This document shows positions 41,139 through 48,843 of a stretch of DNA of 52,345 nt, in pieces. Source of the DNA: an uncultured Eubacteriales bacterium (GTDB taxonomy: Bacteria > Bacillota > Clostridia > TANB77 > CAG-508); assembly GCA_949840345.1 (NCBI GenBank), contig CATKWX010000011.1, forward strand, positions 1 through 52,345, in the 5' to 3' direction. The notes under the pieces were generated by a model that was not told where the DNA came from, searched no databases, and worked only from the letters and a program-made list of their open reading frames with translations. Every line of letters begins with the position of its first letter. Position 1 is the first letter of the stretch. The translations under genes were made by a program, and so were the position numbers.

Positions 41139-41167
41139 ATTGTAATACATTGTATTACAGGTGTCAA
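41139..41167 (-). promoter_or_regulatory. Toxin-antitoxin promoter with overlapping operator palindrome
   Basis: On the minus strand, TTGACA (41167-41162), 17-nt spacer, TACAAT (41144-41139). TGTAATAC and GTATTACA (41141-41159) form a palindrome filling the spacer and overlapping the -10, the expected place for antitoxin binding. Confidence 0.8.
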
Positions 41168-41263
41168 TAGTATTATATTATTTTTTGTAAAAATATGTGA
41201 TAATATTCAAAAAATATATTTACAAATATAACTCAATAGTATATATTTATAACATAAAAATAT

Positions 41264-41291
41264 TGTAGGGGTCGCATGGTATGCGACCTGC
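41264..41291 (+). repeat. GTAGGGGTCGCATGGTATGC palindrome (family G)
   Basis: GGTCGCAT pairs with ATGCGACC. A second copy at 14413 has compensating changes (GTTGCAT/ATGCAAC), so the hairpin is kept while the sequence varies. Confidence 0.8.
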
Positions 41292-41331
41292 TCTTCAAAG
41301 AAGTACTAAAAACCAAAGGAGAACCAAAATT

Positions 41332-41451
41332 ATGCAAAACGCTAGAACCCTTGCTACTGTACACACACACACACACACATTATGTAGCCTAGTAACTGAA
41401 AAATCAAATAAAAACATAGATAAAACACGTAAATTCTATGTGTATTTTTAA
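41332..41451 (+). CDS. Possible 39-residue peptide gene containing an (AC)9 repeat
   Basis: ATG at 41332 with AAAGGAG 10 nt upstream. The frame reads MQNARTLATVHTHTHTLCSL and ends YVYF at a TAA (41449-41451) lying within a strong terminator. The middle is a dinucleotide run, AC about nine times (41361-41379), in frame as His-Thr repeats. Loss or gain of one AC unit would shift the frame; other frames stop soon after. A ribosome-binding site and a terminator support a transcript, but the peptide itself has no known relatives that I recognise. Confidence 0.4.
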   Translation: MQNARTLATVHTHTHTLCSLVTEKSNKNIDKTRKFYVYF

Positions 41452-41477
41452 TACGCATAAGTTTACGTGTTTTTTTA
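41422..41477 (+). terminator. Strong nested terminator
   Basis: AAACACGTAAA (41423-41433) pairs with TTTACGTGTTT (41462-41472). Inside, TATGTGTAT pairs with ATACGCATA. A T7 run follows. Confidence 0.85.
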
Positions 41478-41497
41478 TGCATAACATATTGCACACT

Positions 41498-41656
41498 GTA
41501 GGGGTCGGCGTCCCCGACGACCCGTTAATGAATAGTGAATAGTGAAGAATGAATAGTGAAGAATACAAAATTCTTCGAATTTTGATGTAGGGGCACCGCT
41601 TTTGGGAATACCCTGTAGGGAACGACGCCCTCGCCGTTCCGCAGACACCACTGTGC
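41498..41656 (+). repeat. Nested palindromic repeats: family B, then family A inside family C
   Basis: Family B lies at 41498-41524, followed by GAATAGT-type units and AAAATTCTTCGAATTTT. Family C starts at 41586 (GTAGGGGCACCG, GGGAATACC), is interrupted by family A (41615-41641), and resumes with CACCACTGTGCCC (41645-41656). Confidence 0.85.
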
Positions 41657-41681
41657 CCTAATAAAAAATAGGAGGCAAATC

Positions 41682-43733
41682 ATGCAAAAGAAAAAACAAA
41701 CAAAACCAATAAAACAAATAATAGCATTTATAGCAATAATAATACTATTACTACTGCTAGTATTTGCAGAAGACATAATAAAATTAACAAACAAAAACAA
41801 AACAAATCTGGCCGAAAATTCAGAAAATGAACTAATATCTAATGAGCCTAATCCGCCACAATTATCAGCTGGAATGATACCAGTAAAATGGGATGGAGCA
41901 AATTGGATAATAACTACAGCAAATGATAAAGATTGGTACGATTATTCTATAGGAAAACCAGCCTACATAATGCTAAATGATGGCTATTACCAAAGTGAAT
42001 TAATACGAGATATGACAAACAAAGAACTTGCTGAAAATAATGTAAGGGTCGGCGTCCCCGACGACCCGAAAATACGTGGCACAATTTTTGTATGGATACC
42101 ACGATTTGCATATAAACATAGTGGAGAAATAGGATATATAAAAGAAGAAACAGAACCAGGAGGAGAATGGATAATACCAACTATGTTTTCATACACAGTG
42201 GCAGATGAAACAAAACCAAACTTCTCTTTAAGTGGAGTATGGGTTACAAAAGAAATAGATACAAATTATGCAAATAAAATAGTGCAAATGAACCAAGAAG
42301 AAAGCATATATGGATTTATTGCAAACACAAAAGCAAGACAGATAAATTCAAACGATACAACAGAATTACAAAAATATGTAGGGAACGACGCCCCCGTCGT
42401 TCCGATAATAAACGATATAACCAACCAAAACCGAATAATACTACAAATAATAAATGGTAACAAATACGAGCCAATAAAGGCAAACATAACACAAAATACA
42501 ACAGAAGAAGGATTAGAAATACGAGTAACATATACATCAAATGGAATAAAAGAAATACTAGATGAATATGGAAACAAAATGCCATTAATAGAAGAAGATG
42601 GAATAATATACACAGACACAAGTAATATAACATTAGCAAAAGGAACATACAAATTTACAGTAATAGACAACAAAGGAAATAAAAAAGAATTAAGCATAAT
42701 CCCAAATATAAATAGCTTATTTAAAGTAGCGTACATAAATGGAACAGACAATATGGATAACACAGCAACATATACAAAAACACAAGAAACAAAAACAACT
42801 GCAGAAAATACATTAATAAATCAGTTAAAAGCAGTAGATTCATCCAAAACATACAGTAGAGCAATAACAGATAGTTATGGAAGCATAACGGCAGTAATAC
42901 AAAGTAAAAGGACAAGTGAAGATGAGGAGATGTATGTGTTAAAAAAATATAATTTGAAACCTAAATATTATGCAGAGAAAAATACAAGATATGTTACAAA
43001 AGATACATATATGTATTATTCGAAAACAGCTTCGAACTATGGATCTATGGTATGTTCTGATTATTCTGTTAATCCACAAACTGGGGCAGTAAAACTTGGT
43101 AAAATTTCAAAGTCAAAAGCCATTGGCAGTGTTTTGTATTTCAAACATAAAGGATATATATTTAATAATGATGAACTTGACCCAGAATCAATATATACCG
43201 AATTTGATGGCGATTTTTATTGTGGTATAGTAACTAAAACAGAATATAGAAATAGTGCAGTAGACAAAGTATATTTTGATGTGTATACTATGAATATAAG
43301 ATATTTGAACGAATTAAAGGGAGATTATATATCTAATGTGATAGCTAAAGATGGTGAATACAAAATAGGAGAACCAAATAGTGACGGATATTGGTATGAT
43401 AAAGATACTATTGCACCAAAATACACATTACTAAAATACGATACTAACTTAAACTTACAAAGCACATATGATGTAGATAGCAAAGTTTTAACAACAGCAC
43501 CAATTAACATATCAAACAAAGGAAACAACAAACTAAAATTAACACTAAACACAACTGGAACAGATTACAAAACATACATATCAAATGACAACACAAACTG
43601 GCAAGAGGTAACATATATAACTTCAAACACACCAAAAGAATTAAATGTAGACGGATGGGACAATCTATATATAAAAATAGAAACAAACACAAGTAGAATA
43701 AACAATATGGATATAGCATTTTATAAAGACTAA
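41682..43733 (+). CDS. Large membrane-anchored surface protein (WIPRFAYK type), paralog 2
   Basis: A 683-residue paralog of the protein at 14605. Signal anchor at about residues 12-29, then SAGMIPVKWDGANWIITTAN and TIFVWIPRFAYK, an Ig-like section (YTDTSNITLAKGTYKFTVID) and KTYSRAITDS. The C-terminal domain (NLNLQSTYDVDSKVLTTAPI to MDIAFYKD) is almost identical to paralog 1. Residues from about 415 to 565 are unrelated in the two. Palindromic repeats are read in frame at 121-129 (VRVGVPDDP, shared with paralog 1) and 233-241 (VGNDAPVVP, only here). AGGAGG precedes the ATG. The role is unknown; a variable domain between constant ends fits surface display. Confidence 0.82.
   Translation: MQKKKQTKPIKQIIAFIAIIILLLLLVFAEDIIKLTNKNKTNLAENSENELISNEPNPPQLSAGMIPVKWDGANWIITTANDKDWYDYSIGKPAYIMLNDGYYQSELIRDMTNKELAENNVRVGVPDDPKIRGTIFVWIPRFAYKHSGEIGYIKEETEPGGEWIIPTMFSYTVADETKPNFSLSGVWVTKEIDTNYANKIVQMNQEESIYGFIANTKARQINSNDTTELQKYVGNDAPVVPIINDITNQNRIILQIINGNKYEPIKANITQNTTEEGLEIRVTYTSNGIKEILDEYGNKMPLIEEDGIIYTDTSNITLAKGTYKFTVIDNKGNKKELSIIPNINSLFKVAYINGTDNMDNTATYTKTQETKTTAENTLINQLKAVDSSKTYSRAITDSYGSITAVIQSKRTSEDEEMYVLKKYNLKPKYYAEKNTRYVTKDTYMYYSKTASNYGSMVCSDYSVNPQTGAVKLGKISKSKAIGSVLYFKHKGYIFNNDELDPESIYTEFDGDFYCGIVTKTEYRNSAVDKVYFDVYTMNIRYLNELKGDYISNVIAKDGEYKIGEPNSDGYWYDKDTIAPKYTLLKYDTNLNLQSTYDVDSKVLTTAPINISNKGNNKLKLTLNTTGTDYKTYISNDNTNWQEVTYITSNTPKELNVDGWDNLYIKIETNTSRINNMDIAFYKD
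42042..42068 (+). repeat. In-frame family B repeat in paralog 2
   Basis: GTAAGGGTCGGCGTCC then CCGACGACCCG, read as VRVGVPDDP at the same place as in paralog 1. Confidence 0.85.
42378..42404 (+). repeat. In-frame family A repeat in paralog 2
   Basis: GTAGGGAACGACGCCC then CCGTCGTTCCG, read as VGNDAPVVP. Paralog 1 has an unrelated, shorter sequence here while the flanks align. Confidence 0.88.
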
Positions 43734-43738
43734 TATCA

Positions 43739-43767
43739 AGGGTGCACAGCAGTGTGCCCTAATTTTT
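43739..43767 (+). terminator. Terminator after surface paralog 2
   Basis: AAGGGTGCACA and TGTGCCCT arms with a T7 tail; the stem resembles the ends of family C repeats. Confidence 0.75.
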
Positions 43768-43849
43768 TTATAAAATATCCTAAAAACTCTTTAAAAATCT
43801 TCCAAAATAATATACAATAGAACTAAATTGTAATTTTTGGGAGATTTAT

Positions 43850-45538
43850 ATGAAGAAAAAATGGGAATTTTATGAAGTAGATGAAACAAAAATAGAAGAG
43901 ATAAGTAAAAAGCATAATGTATCCAAACTATTAGCAAGAGTACTTGTAAATAGAGGTATAATAGATGACGAAGATATAAATGTGTTTTTAAATCCAACAA
44001 GAAAGGATTTTCATGACCCATATTTAATGCCAGATATGAAAAAGGCAGTAGATAGAATTGAAATAGCAATAAAAGAAAAGCAAAAAATAATAATATATGG
44101 AGATTATGATGTAGACGGAATAACAAGTATAACAGTATTAAAGAGGTTTTTAGAAGAAAGAGGACTACAAGTAGACTATTATGTTCCAAATAGATTACAA
44201 GAAGGATACGGACTGAACAAAGAAGCAATAACGCAAATTGCAGAGAATGGACATAAACTAATGATAACAGTGGATTGCGGAATATCTGGAATAGAAGAGA
44301 TAGAGTATAGTAATAGCTTAGGAATTGAAACAATAATAACAGATCATCATGAACCACTAGAAGAATTGCCAAATGCAATTGCTATTATTGATGCAAAGAG
44401 AAAGGACAACCAATATCCATTTAGAGGATTAGCAGGAGTAGGGGTTGTATTCAAATTAATTCAAGCAATAGGAATGAGGTTAAATTTAGACGAAAAAGAA
44501 TATTTAAAGTATTTAGATATTGTATGTGTAGGAACAATATCTGATATAGTTCCATTAGTAGATGAAAACAGAGTTATTGCTTCATTAGGATTAAAGTTAA
44601 TTCAAGTAACAAGAAATGTAGGATTAAAGTCGCTATTAAAGGCTATAGGATACAAAAATATAAATTCAATGGCAGTTTCTTTTGGAATTGCCCCAAGAAT
44701 AAATGCCTGTGGAAGAATGGGATTTCAAGGAGAAGCACTAAAATTATTTTTAACAGATAATATAGTACAAGCAGAAGTTATAACAGAAAAATTAAACAGC
44801 TATAATGCAGAAAGGCAAGCAAAAGAAAGAATTATATTTGATGAAGCAATAGAAAGTTTGCAAAATGTAGATATGAATAATCTTAACACAATAGTACTAG
44901 CAGGAAAGGGATGGCACCATGGTGTTATAGGAATAGTTGCATCAAAACTAACTGAAAAATTTTTTAAACCTACCATATTATTAGCATTAGAAGATGATAT
45001 AGCAAAAGGCTCAGGAAGAAGCATACCGGGGTTTGATTTACATTCAGCTCTATGTACAAGCAGTAAATATTTAGAAAAATATGGCGGACACGAAATGGCT
45101 GTTGGACTATCCCTAAAAAAAGAAAATTTAGAAGAATTTAAAAAAGCATTTGAAGAAATTGCAAAAGACTATAATATAAAAGAAATACTTCCAGTAATAT
45201 ATGTCGATTCAGAAATAACAGCTAGTGATATGAATAAAGAAACTGTTGAACAACTAAATAAATTAGAGCCTTTTGGAGAAGCTAATAAAACCCCAATATT
45301 CTTATATAAAAACTTAAAAATAGATTCTATAAGAGCGTTATCAGAAGGAAAACATTTGAAAATAACATTAAAAGATAATAATTGTATGGTAAGTGCTATA
45401 GGGTTTAATATGGGTAATCTAGCAGATGAATATCTAATAGGAGATAAGGTCGATATAATTGGTACACTAGAAGTAAATTCATTTAACGGAATAGAAACAA
45501 TACAAATTAATTTAAAAGACATAATGAAGTCTATATAG
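43850..45538 (+). CDS. recJ: Single-stranded-DNA-specific exonuclease RecJ
   Basis: A 562-residue DHH-family 5'-3' exonuclease for recombination and mismatch repair. GDYDVDGITS (84-93), TVDCGISG, IITDHHEPLEELPNA and YPFRGLAGVGVVFKLIQAI form the DHH domain. The DHHA1 domain has GWHHGVIGIVASKL, GSGRSIPGFDLHSAL and YGGHEMAVGLS. The C-terminal OB-fold is short. GGGAGA precedes the ATG. It is followed by relA after a 70-bp gap holding one palindromic repeat, an order also seen in other Firmicutes. Confidence 0.96.
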   Translation: MKKKWEFYEVDETKIEEISKKHNVSKLLARVLVNRGIIDDEDINVFLNPTRKDFHDPYLMPDMKKAVDRIEIAIKEKQKIIIYGDYDVDGITSITVLKRFLEERGLQVDYYVPNRLQEGYGLNKEAITQIAENGHKLMITVDCGISGIEEIEYSNSLGIETIITDHHEPLEELPNAIAIIDAKRKDNQYPFRGLAGVGVVFKLIQAIGMRLNLDEKEYLKYLDIVCVGTISDIVPLVDENRVIASLGLKLIQVTRNVGLKSLLKAIGYKNINSMAVSFGIAPRINACGRMGFQGEALKLFLTDNIVQAEVITEKLNSYNAERQAKERIIFDEAIESLQNVDMNNLNTIVLAGKGWHHGVIGIVASKLTEKFFKPTILLALEDDIAKGSGRSIPGFDLHSALCTSSKYLEKYGGHEMAVGLSLKKENLEEFKKAFEEIAKDYNIKEILPVIYVDSEITASDMNKETVEQLNKLEPFGEANKTPIFLYKNLKIDSIRALSEGKHLKITLKDNNCMVSAIGFNMGNLADEYLIGDKVDIIGTLEVNSFNGIETIQINLKDIMKSI

Positions 45539-45557
45539 ATTTTACATTAGAAATGCT

Positions 45558-45580
45558 GTAGGGGCGATTTTAATCGCCCG
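45558..45580 (+). repeat. GTAGGGGCGAT...ATCGCCCG palindrome
   Basis: GGGCGATT pairs with AATCGCCC; another member of the GTAGGG family, between recJ and relA. Confidence 0.8.
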
Positions 45581-45608
45581 TTTATCCATAATAAAATGAG
45601 GTGAAAAA

Positions 45609-46493
45609 ATGACACAAGAAAATGAAATAACTATAGAAGATGTAATTAATTTAATGAAAAAAAATAATAGAAAATCAGATTCAAGATTGATTATGAAAGC
45701 ATATAATTATGCAAAAGCATTTCATGGAAATCAATTAAGAAAATCTGGAGAGCCATTTATAATACATCCAGTGCACGTAGCTTATATACTAGCGACTATT
45801 GAGTTAGATGACACTACTATTTGTGCTGCCTTACTTCATGATGTTGTAGAAGATACAAATGTAACCAAAGAGGATATGGAAAAAGAATTTGGAAAAGAAA
45901 TAACTGGTATGGTAGATGGAGTTACAAAACTTAATGCAATTCAGTACACTTCTGCTAAAGAACGCCAAGTTGAAGACTACAGAAAAATGTTTTTGGCAAT
46001 GGGAAAAGATATAAGAGTAATTCTTATAAAGCTTGCAGATAGACTTCATAATATGAGAACATTAAAGTATTTAACACGTGATAGACAAATTGCTATATCT
46101 GAAGAAACTATAAATATATATGCGCCACTTGCAAATAGGCTAGGTATGTATTCATTAAAATGGGAATTAGAAGATTTAGCTTTTAAATACTTGCAACCAG
46201 AAGATTATAGAGAAATAGTAGAAGGATTAGATAGAAAAAGAGAAGAACGATTAAAATTTATAGAAGAAATAATGGACGAAATAAGAAAAGAATTAAGACT
46301 TCAACACATAGATGCTGAAATAACAGGAAGAGCAAAACATTTGTATAGTATATATAGAAAAATGCAAAGAGACAATAAAGGCTTAGAAGAAATTTACGAT
46401 TTATTTGCATTAAGAATATTAGTTAGAAATGTAAAAGACTGTTATGCGGCTTTAGGTATAGTGCACGACTTATATAATCCAATGCCACGGTAG
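45609..46493 (+). CDS. relA: RelA/SpoT bifunctional (p)ppGpp synthetase/hydrolase, N-terminal part (gene frameshifted at 46488)
   Basis: The HD hydrolase domain is intact: HPVHVAYILATIELDDTTIC, ALLHDVVEDT and LIKLADRLHNMRTLKYL. The synthetase domain begins (AKHLYSIYRKMQRDNKGLEE, IYDLFALRILV) but the frame ends at NPMPR then TAG (46491-46493). Removing C46488 gives PMPGRFKDYI and joins the frame ending at 47802, for a normal protein of about 730 residues. The local change, an extra C between CA and GG, is the same as in priA. As written, this fragment could hydrolyse but not make (p)ppGpp. A gap of 70 bp separates it from recJ; a GAGGTG ribosome-binding site is present. Confidence 0.92.
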   Translation: MTQENEITIEDVINLMKKNNRKSDSRLIMKAYNYAKAFHGNQLRKSGEPFIIHPVHVAYILATIELDDTTICAALLHDVVEDTNVTKEDMEKEFGKEITGMVDGVTKLNAIQYTSAKERQVEDYRKMFLAMGKDIRVILIKLADRLHNMRTLKYLTRDRQIAISEETINIYAPLANRLGMYSLKWELEDLAFKYLQPEDYREIVEGLDRKREERLKFIEEIMDEIRKELRLQHIDAEITGRAKHLYSIYRKMQRDNKGLEEIYDLFALRILVRNVKDCYAALGIVHDLYNPMPR

Positions 46494-47802
46494 ATTTAAA
46501 GACTACATATCTGTGCCAAAAGCAAATATGTATCAATCTTTACATACAACCTTGATTGGACCTAAAGCTACTCCTTTTGAAGTGCAAATTCGTACTTGGG
46601 AAATGCATAGAATTGCTGAATATGGTATCGCTGCTCATTGGGCTTATAAAGAGGCAAACAAAAACAAAAAGACTACTGTTGTAGTTCAAGATGATAAATT
46701 ATCTTGGATAAGAGAAACTCTAGAATGGCAAAAAGATATGCAAGACCCAGATGAGTTTTTAAACACATTAAAAACAGAATTATTTGAAGACGAAGTATAT
46801 GTATTTACTCCAAGAGGAGATATAAAGGTGTTGCCTAAAGGTGCCACACCAATAGATTTCGCATATAATATACACGCAGAAGTTGGACATAAAATGGTAG
46901 GATGTAAAATAAATAGCAAAATGATGCCAATTGTTACTAAATTAAATAATGGAGATATAGTAGATGTTATAACATCAGACACTTCAAAAGGACCTAGTAG
47001 GGACTGGCTAAAATTTGTAAAAAGCACTAGTGCAAGAAATAGAATATTGCAATGGTTTAAGAAAACACAAAGAGAAGAAAATATAGTAAAAGGAAAAGAA
47101 TTAATAGATAAAGAAATAAAAAGAATAGGAATGAACCATTCAGATTTATTTAAACCAGAATGGGTACAAGTAGCATTAGATAGATACAAATATGCTACAC
47201 TAGACGATATGTTTGCAAGTGTTGGATTTGGAGCAATATCACCAGTAAAAATAATAGCGAGAATATTAGAAGAATATAGAAAAGAGCATAAGGAAGAAGA
47301 AATTGAAGAAAAGATAGAACAATTATCAAAATCAAAAATAACACCAAACAAAAGCTCAAAAACAGGAATTGTAGTAAAAGGAATAGACAATTGCTTAGTA
47401 AAACTTTCAAAGTGCTGTAATCCACTTCCAGGGGATAGTATAATCGGGTATATTACAAAAGGAAGAGGAGTTTCAGTACACAGAAGCGATTGTGTAAATG
47501 TAAATGATTTATTATCAGAAGAAGGTAGAATAATAGATGTATCATGGTATAATGATGCAAAAGCTGCTTATAATGTAGATATAGAAGTGCTATCAAATGA
47601 TAGAGATGGACTACTTGCCGACATAATAAGAGAATTATCAAACGTTAAGGTTAGTATAATAGAAATAAATAGTAAAGTTAATAAAAATAAAACAGTTCTT
47701 ACAGAGTTAACCTTAGAATTAGAAAATCTAGATGAATTAAATAAAGCGTCAAAAGCATTAAGAAAGATTGAGAGTGTGTATGAGGTAAGACGTAGAAAAT
47801 GA
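46489..47802 (+). CDS. relA: RelA/SpoT, C-terminal part (frame resumes after the frameshift)
   Basis: This part continues the synthetase domain with ANMYQSLHTTLIGP and FEVQIRTWEMHRIAEYGIAA. The TGS domain follows (VYVFTPRGDIKVLPKGATPI, DFAYNIHAEVGHKMVG), then helical and zinc-finger-like regions (LSKCCNPLPGDSIIGYITKG) and a C-terminal ACT domain ending YEVRRRK. The stop is TGA followed by another TGA, the only complete gene here ending in TGA apart from the truncated toxin. An ATG-like start inside this frame (GTG at 46513) has no ribosome-binding site. RelA controls the stringent response; loss in a free-living cell is possible but uncommon. Confidence 0.92.
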   Translation, partial: GRFKDYISVPKANMYQSLHTTLIGPKATPFEVQIRTWEMHRIAEYGIAAHWAYKEANKNKKTTVVVQDDKLSWIRETLEWQKDMQDPDEFLNTLKTELFEDEVYVFTPRGDIKVLPKGATPIDFAYNIHAEVGHKMVGCKINSKMMPIVTKLNNGDIVDVITSDTSKGPSRDWLKFVKSTSARNRILQWFKKTQREENIVKGKELIDKEIKRIGMNHSDLFKPEWVQVALDRYKYATLDDMFASVGFGAISPVKIIARILEEYRKEHKEEEIEEKIEQLSKSKITPNKSSKTGIVVKGIDNCLVKLSKCCNPLPGDSIIGYITKGRGVSVHRSDCVNVNDLLSEEGRIIDVSWYNDAKAAYNVDIEVLSNDRDGLLADIIRELSNVKVSIIEINSKVNKNKTVLTELTLELENLDELNKASKALRKIESVYEVRRRK

Positions 47803-47872
47803 TGATAAAATTAACAATAATCAGCATCTAGCTTCGTTATACACAAGAAAAAAAGACTGACTGTTTCGGCGA

Positions 47873-47986
47873 ACCTTGCCTCCCTTGTTTAAGGGAGGTG
47901 GCACATAGTGCCGGAGGGTTTTGAAATATAAATAAAAGAACCCTCAGTCTCCTTCGTCGACAGCTCCCTTGAATAAGGGAGCCAAG
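47873..47986 (+). repeat. Family E repeat with its two halves in swapped order
   Basis: The half CTTGCCTCCCTTGTTTAAGG...GTGCCGGAGGGTTTT (47873-47921) comes first, then ACCCTCAGTCTCC...AAGGGAGCCAAG (47939-47986). In the other copies (6845, 9782) the order is the reverse. Hairpin arms differ in sequence but keep pairing (TCTCC/GTCGA region weak). No gene is seen in this 230-bp gap. Confidence 0.78.
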
Positions 47987-48034
47987 TGTAACTAAGCTAT
48001 ACATGTTATCAAAATTGAAAAAGGTGGAATAATT

Positions 48035-48682
48035 ATGATACTAAAGAGGATAAAAATTGCAACCATATTAGGTGAAGAAACCAATTGCTATATAATAGTA
48101 GATGAAGATACAAAAGAAACTATGGTAATAGACCCAGCAGGCGAATGTGATAAAATAGAAGAGATGCTAAAAACACTAGAGTCAAAACTTAAATATATAG
48201 TTTTAACACATTGCCATGGAGACCATACAGGAGCTGTAAATCAGCTAAAACAAGATATGGGTGGAAGTGTACTAATACACTTCTTTGATGAATTGGGCTT
48301 AAATGATGCAAGTATAAATGCAACAGAATATGTAGGGTTCAAAAATGAGCATATAGAAGTAGATTCTAGATTAAATGATAATGATTTGCTTCATATAGGA
48401 AAGCTAGAATTTAAAGTAATACACACTCCGGGGCATACTAAAGGCGGAATTTCATTGTACTGTAAGGAACACAAAATGTTATTTTCAGGAGATACCATTT
48501 TTAGAAGAACTTGGGGAAGAACAGATTTGCCAACAGGTTCTTTTGTAGATATAATGAATTCGATAACCAATAAACTTATGGTATTGCCAGAAGATACAAT
48601 AATATATCCGGGACACGGAAAAAGCACAATGGTAAAAGAAGAAGAGCCAATATATTTAGATTTGAAGGCAAGTAAATATTAG
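48035..48682 (+). CDS. MBL-fold metallohydrolase, glyoxalase II-like
   Basis: A 215-residue enzyme of the metallo-beta-lactamase fold. YIVLTHCHGDHTGAVNQLK is the HxHxDH metal site, VIHTPGHTKGGISLYC and MLFSGDTIFRRTWGRTDLP the next ligands, and IIYPGHGKSTM the last. It resembles YqgX-type proteins and glyoxalase II hydrolases. The substrate is unknown; a thioester such as S-lactoyl conjugates is possible. AAAGGTGG lies before the ATG. It sits between relA and hisS; the order relA-MBL-hisS is familiar in Clostridia. Confidence 0.9.
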   Translation: MILKRIKIATILGEETNCYIIVDEDTKETMVIDPAGECDKIEEMLKTLESKLKYIVLTHCHGDHTGAVNQLKQDMGGSVLIHFFDELGLNDASINATEYVGFKNEHIEVDSRLNDNDLLHIGKLEFKVIHTPGHTKGGISLYCKEHKMLFSGDTIFRRTWGRTDLPTGSFVDIMNSITNKLMVLPEDTIIYPGHGKSTMVKEEEPIYLDLKASKY

Positions 48683-48683
48683 A

Positions 48684-48809
48684 AAGTTTGGAAAATAATC
48701 AGCATATTGCGTCGTTATTTTTAATGAGAAAATCCTCAATGTACAAACGTACACCTCCGGTATTTCTCATTAAAAATGCCTAGCACTATACTAATTCTTT
48801 TCCAAACTT
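48684..48809. repeat. Double inverted-repeat element between the MBL gene and hisS
   Basis: Outer arms AAGTTTGGAAAA (48684-48695) and TTTTCCAAACTT (48798-48809); inner arms ATTTTTAATGAGAAA (48717-48731) and its exact reverse complement (48763-48777). It starts with AATAATCAGCATATTGC after the outer arm, as does the element at 23806. No T-box motif is found in this leader. Confidence 0.78.
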
Positions 48810-48843
48810 GGGTTATAGATTTAAGAGAGGAAAGTGAATAAAT

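Noticed and set aside
34031..42404. CRISPR array formed by the repeated GTAGGG units
   Set aside because: Copies are scattered over kilobases, vary in sequence and have no regular spacers or cas genes.
4688..46488. Programmed ribosomal frameshifting in priA and relA
   Set aside because: There is no slippery heptamer or stimulatory ribosome-binding site at either site, and both families are normally encoded in one frame. A shared sequence error is simpler.
48684..48843. T-box or other riboswitch before hisS
   Set aside because: The conserved GGTGGCACCGCGG-type sequence is absent; the hairpins belong to an inverted-repeat element also found elsewhere.
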